7,567 bases of DNA from NCBI GenBank assembly GCA_002479815.1, contig DLPA01000118.1, forward strand, positions 1 to 7,567, read 5' to 3'. Below are positions 6,640 through 7,567 of this stretch, in pieces. The notes under the pieces were generated by a model. That model ran no database searches. It saw nothing but the letters and a program-made list of their open reading frames with translations, and was not told the origin of the DNA. The DNA is from a bacterium UBA7470. GTDB taxonomy: Bacteria > Pseudomonadota > Gammaproteobacteria > Burkholderiales > Burkholderiaceae_C. Each line of letters begins with the position of its first letter. Positions within the stretch are counted from its first letter, which is position 1. The translations under genes were made by a program, and so were the position numbers.

Positions 6640-6653
6640 TGAAAGGACTTTCA
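6640..6653 (+). promoter_or_regulatory. Ribosome binding site in a small hairpin
   Basis: TGAAA (6640-6644) and TTTCA (6649-6653) can pair around the loop GGAC. This puts the GGA of the AAAGGA Shine-Dalgarno site (6642-6647) in the loop. The start codon follows at 6656. The stem is only 5 bp and A/U-rich, so any effect on translation would be mild. Confidence 0.45.
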
Positions 6654-6655
6654 TC

Positions 6656-6979
6656 ATGACTACTTCTATTCGCACGTTTGGTTTTCTGTCTGTCGCTACT
6701 GCTTTGATGGGGTTGTCTCCTGTGTGGGCCGCTGGCCCAGCCACAGGTGAATTCTCTGCGGTGGACATGGCTGCGACAACACCTGCTGTACAGACACGTA
6801 CCCATGCACAAGAAGAAGGCCAAGCCGCATTGGCAGCGGATGCAATTGCCACTGGCGAATTTTCAGCGGCCGATTTTTCTGACGGTCACACCTCAGCAGT
6901 GACTCGCGCTGCCGTCCGTCAAGAAGGTCAGGACGCCTTGAAAGCCAAAGCGATTCCTAGTGGCGAGCGCACCATCTAA
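6656..6979 (+). CDS. Small exported two-repeat protein, DUF4148-like
   Basis: A 107-residue protein of unknown function. Residues 1-25 look like a Sec signal peptide: one basic residue (R6), a hydrophobic core (FGFLSVATALMGL) and a PVWA-A cleavage site. The mature part is two tandem 36-residue repeats, 29-64 and 65-100, aligned without gaps. Both start ATGEFSA and end EGQ-A-L-A-AI, with about half the positions identical; a third copy begins PSGERTI and stops. The TR-----EGQ(A/D)AL part of each repeat recalls the short TRAxVxxE segments of DUF4148-type exported proteins that are abundant in Burkholderiales; that link is from memory and tentative. No membrane segment follows the signal, so it is probably periplasmic or secreted. 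The start at 6656 has AAAGGA 8 nt upstream. The open frame reaches further back into lysR antisense, but that part has neither a ribosome binding site nor a signal peptide. A strong terminator follows, so it is likely monocistronic. Confidence 0.85.
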   Translation: MTTSIRTFGFLSVATALMGLSPVWAAGPATGEFSAVDMAATTPAVQTRTHAQEEGQAALAADAIATGEFSAADFSDGHTSAVTRAAVRQEGQDALKAKAIPSGERTI

Positions 6980-7038
6980 GACATCCCCCGCGTCACGCCA
7001 AGCACAGCAGTCGCATCGGTGGCTGCAACCTTCCCCAT

Positions 7039-7077
7039 ACACCGCCCCAGCAATCCGCTGATGGGCGGTGTTTTTTT
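7039..7077 (+). terminator. Rho-independent terminator after the exported-protein gene
   Basis: ACACCGCCC (7039-7047) pairs perfectly with GGGCGGTGT (7063-7071), and an inner CAGC/GCTG stem (7048-7051, 7057-7060) extends the hairpin around AATCC. A run of seven T (7071-7077) follows at once. It lies 60 bp after the stop at 6979. The minus strand has no T run on its 3' side, so it serves plus-strand transcription only. The rest of 6980-7124 shows no gene. Confidence 0.92.
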
Positions 7078-7124
7078 ATATGCCATGCGGACATCTTTGT
7101 AGGGGGTGAAGAAAGGGGGGATTT

Positions 7125-7218
7125 GACGAGCCTTGACCCCGGCACTGGCTCCACAGTTAGGGCTGCTTGGTTCCCCACCTGACCCGGTTGGCCGCTTCCC
7201 CATGCGGGAAGGCCCGTC
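7125..7218 (-). ncRNA. ffs: 4.5S signal recognition particle RNA
   Basis: A small bacterial SRP RNA of about 94 nt; it binds Ffh and directs nascent inner-membrane proteins to FtsY. On the minus strand the conserved apical domain reads GGGTCAGG-TGG-GGAA-CCA-AGCAGCCC (7185-7160). This is the GGAA tetraloop on a short stem with the CAGG/AGCAG symmetric loop that Ffh recognises. E. coli has TCC/GGA where this RNA has TGG/CCA, a compensatory change. The ends pair as a long helix: GACGGGCCTT (7218-7209) with AAGGCTCGTC (7134-7125), ten pairs including one G-U. CCC/GGG, GCA/TGC and TGG/CCA follow inside. The 5' end is set by this helix and lies 7 nt after a TACAAT box. No clear T-run terminator follows, so the 3' end may be processed and is less certain. 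The gene is divergent from dnaX. Confidence 0.92.
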
Positions 7219-7225
7219 AGCCGCG

Positions 7226-7254
7226 ATTGTAGCCGCAAGCCTAGCCTCTAGAAT
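7226..7254 (-). promoter_or_regulatory. Predicted ffs promoter
   Basis: On the minus strand TACAAT (7231-7226) matches the -10 consensus at 5 of 6 bases and ends 7 nt before the RNA's predicted 5' G at 7218. The intervening CGCGGCT is a GC-rich discriminator, as in stable-RNA promoters under stringent control. The -35 position (17-bp spacer, ATTCTA at 7254-7249) is a poor match. Confidence 0.55.
7227..7254 (+). promoter_or_regulatory. Predicted dnaX promoter
   Basis: TTGTAG (7227-7232) and TAGAAT (7249-7254) are separated by 16 bp; the -10 matches 5 of 6 bases and the -35 keeps TTG. Transcription would begin around 7261, one or two bases before the dnaX ATG at 7263. The same bases carry the predicted ffs promoter on the other strand. 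Confidence 0.5.
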
Positions 7255-7262
7255 CACGTCCT

Positions 7263-7567
7263 ATGTCATATCTTGTCCTCGCCCGCAAATACCGCCCCAA
7301 AAATTTTGCCGAAATGGTCGGGCAAGGCCATGTCGTGCAAGCCTTGGGCAATGCACTGACCACGCAGCGGCTGCATCACGCTTATTTGTTCACAGGGACA
7401 CGGGGCGTGGGTAAAACCACGGTATCGCGGATTTTGGCGAAATCCCTCAACTGCACCGGCGCTGATGGCACTGGGGGCATCACCGCCACCCCATGCGGTG
7501 TATGCCCAGCCTGTACCGAGATTGATGCGGGTCGGTTTGTCGATTACACCGAGCTGGATGCGGCATC
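7263..7567 (+). CDS. dnaX: DNA polymerase III subunits tau/gamma, N-terminal part (runs off window)
   Basis: DnaX is the AAA+ clamp-loader motor of the replicative polymerase; it loads the beta clamp and couples core polymerases to helicase. The first 101 residues are present and the frame is open at the window end. MSYLVLARKYRPKNFAEMVG is the characteristic N terminus (E. coli MSYQVLARKWRPQTF), which fixes the start. Walker A is GTRGVGKT (45-52). The zinc-binding cysteines are C64, C78, C81 and C84 in NC...ATPCGVCPAC; the first spacing is five residues longer than in E. coli (GADGTGG-type insert), which I recall as usual in Burkholderiales. GRFVDYTELDAA leads towards the sensor region. Walker B and any tau/gamma frameshift site lie beyond the window. 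No Shine-Dalgarno sequence precedes the ATG, and the nearest promoter-like element implies a leaderless or near-leaderless message. Identity is near certain. Confidence 0.97.
   Translation, partial: MSYLVLARKYRPKNFAEMVGQGHVVQALGNALTTQRLHHAYLFTGTRGVGKTTVSRILAKSLNCTGADGTGGITATPCGVCPACTEIDAGRFVDYTELDAA

Larger units (their letters stand above)
6433..6655. promoter_or_regulatory. Divergent control region between lysR and the exported-protein gene
   Basis: This 223-bp gap contains no ORF that I credit. Its centre (about 6476-6545) is strongly AT-rich, unlike the GC-rich genes around it, and holds several -10-like strings (TATAAA at 6505-6510, TATACA at 6539-6544). None has a convincing -35 partner at 16-18 bp, so I do not assign exact promoters. 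The two genes have matching ribosome binding site contexts (TGAAAGGAC, each with AAAGGA 8 nt before ATG). Confidence 0.6.

Noticed and set aside
6206..6655. N-terminal extension of the small exported protein back into lysR antisense
   Set aside because: The extension runs through the AT-rich promoter region and the HTH-coding antisense. The signal peptide and ribosome binding site support ATG at 6656.
7039..7077. Bidirectional use of the terminator for ffs
   Set aside because: On the minus strand the hairpin is followed by ATGGGG rather than a T run, and it lies some 50 bp beyond the folded ffs end.
1..7567. CRISPR array, tRNA, rRNA, attachment site or defence-system genes
   Set aside because: No regularly spaced direct repeats, no cloverleaf or rRNA signatures, and no genes of those types were seen. 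The only mobile-like DNA is the element at 5264-5511.

Overview
The window reads as chromosomal DNA from a betaproteobacterium, most likely Burkholderiales and perhaps Comamonadaceae. The protein-coding parts are GC-rich. ValS, RadC, RecC and DnaX all resemble Burkholderiales versions. A divergent SRP RNA lies beside dnaX, and there is a short exported protein of a type common in that order. Assignments rest on remembered family features; no database search was run.

Layout: (1) 1-1610, plus strand: the 3' third of valS (valyl-tRNA synthetase) is joined to radC by an ATGA stop/start overlap. (2) 1582-5208, minus strand: recC, the gamma subunit of exonuclease V, runs towards radC, and the two coding ends overlap by 29 bp. 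A 15-bp tandem duplication sits across this junction. recB and recD are not in the window. (3) 5209-5514: an AT-rich gap holding a roughly 248-bp, non-coding element with long terminal inverted repeats and a possible TA target duplication. I read it as a MITE-like insertion directly after the stop codon of a LysR gene and just upstream of recC. (4) 5515-6979: a LysR-type regulator (minus) is divergent from a 107-residue exported protein made of two 36-residue repeats (plus). The 223-bp gap between them is AT-rich and holds a TATC-N9-GATA dyad that fits the LysR T-N11-A consensus. A strong intrinsic terminator follows the small gene. (5) 7125-7567: the 4.5S SRP RNA gene ffs (minus) and the start of dnaX (plus) diverge. 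Their predicted promoters lie on the same ~29 bp, and dnaX appears to have almost no 5' leader.

Most genes here are housekeeping: translation (valS), protein targeting (ffs), replication (dnaX) and recombination or repair (recC; radC is of uncertain role). The less ordinary parts are the inverted-repeat element upstream of a recC that lacks recB and recD next to it, the duplicated radC/recC end junction, the superimposed ffs/dnaX promoters, and the LysR / repeat-protein pair. I found no CRISPR array, tRNA, rRNA, phage gene or obvious new defence system.
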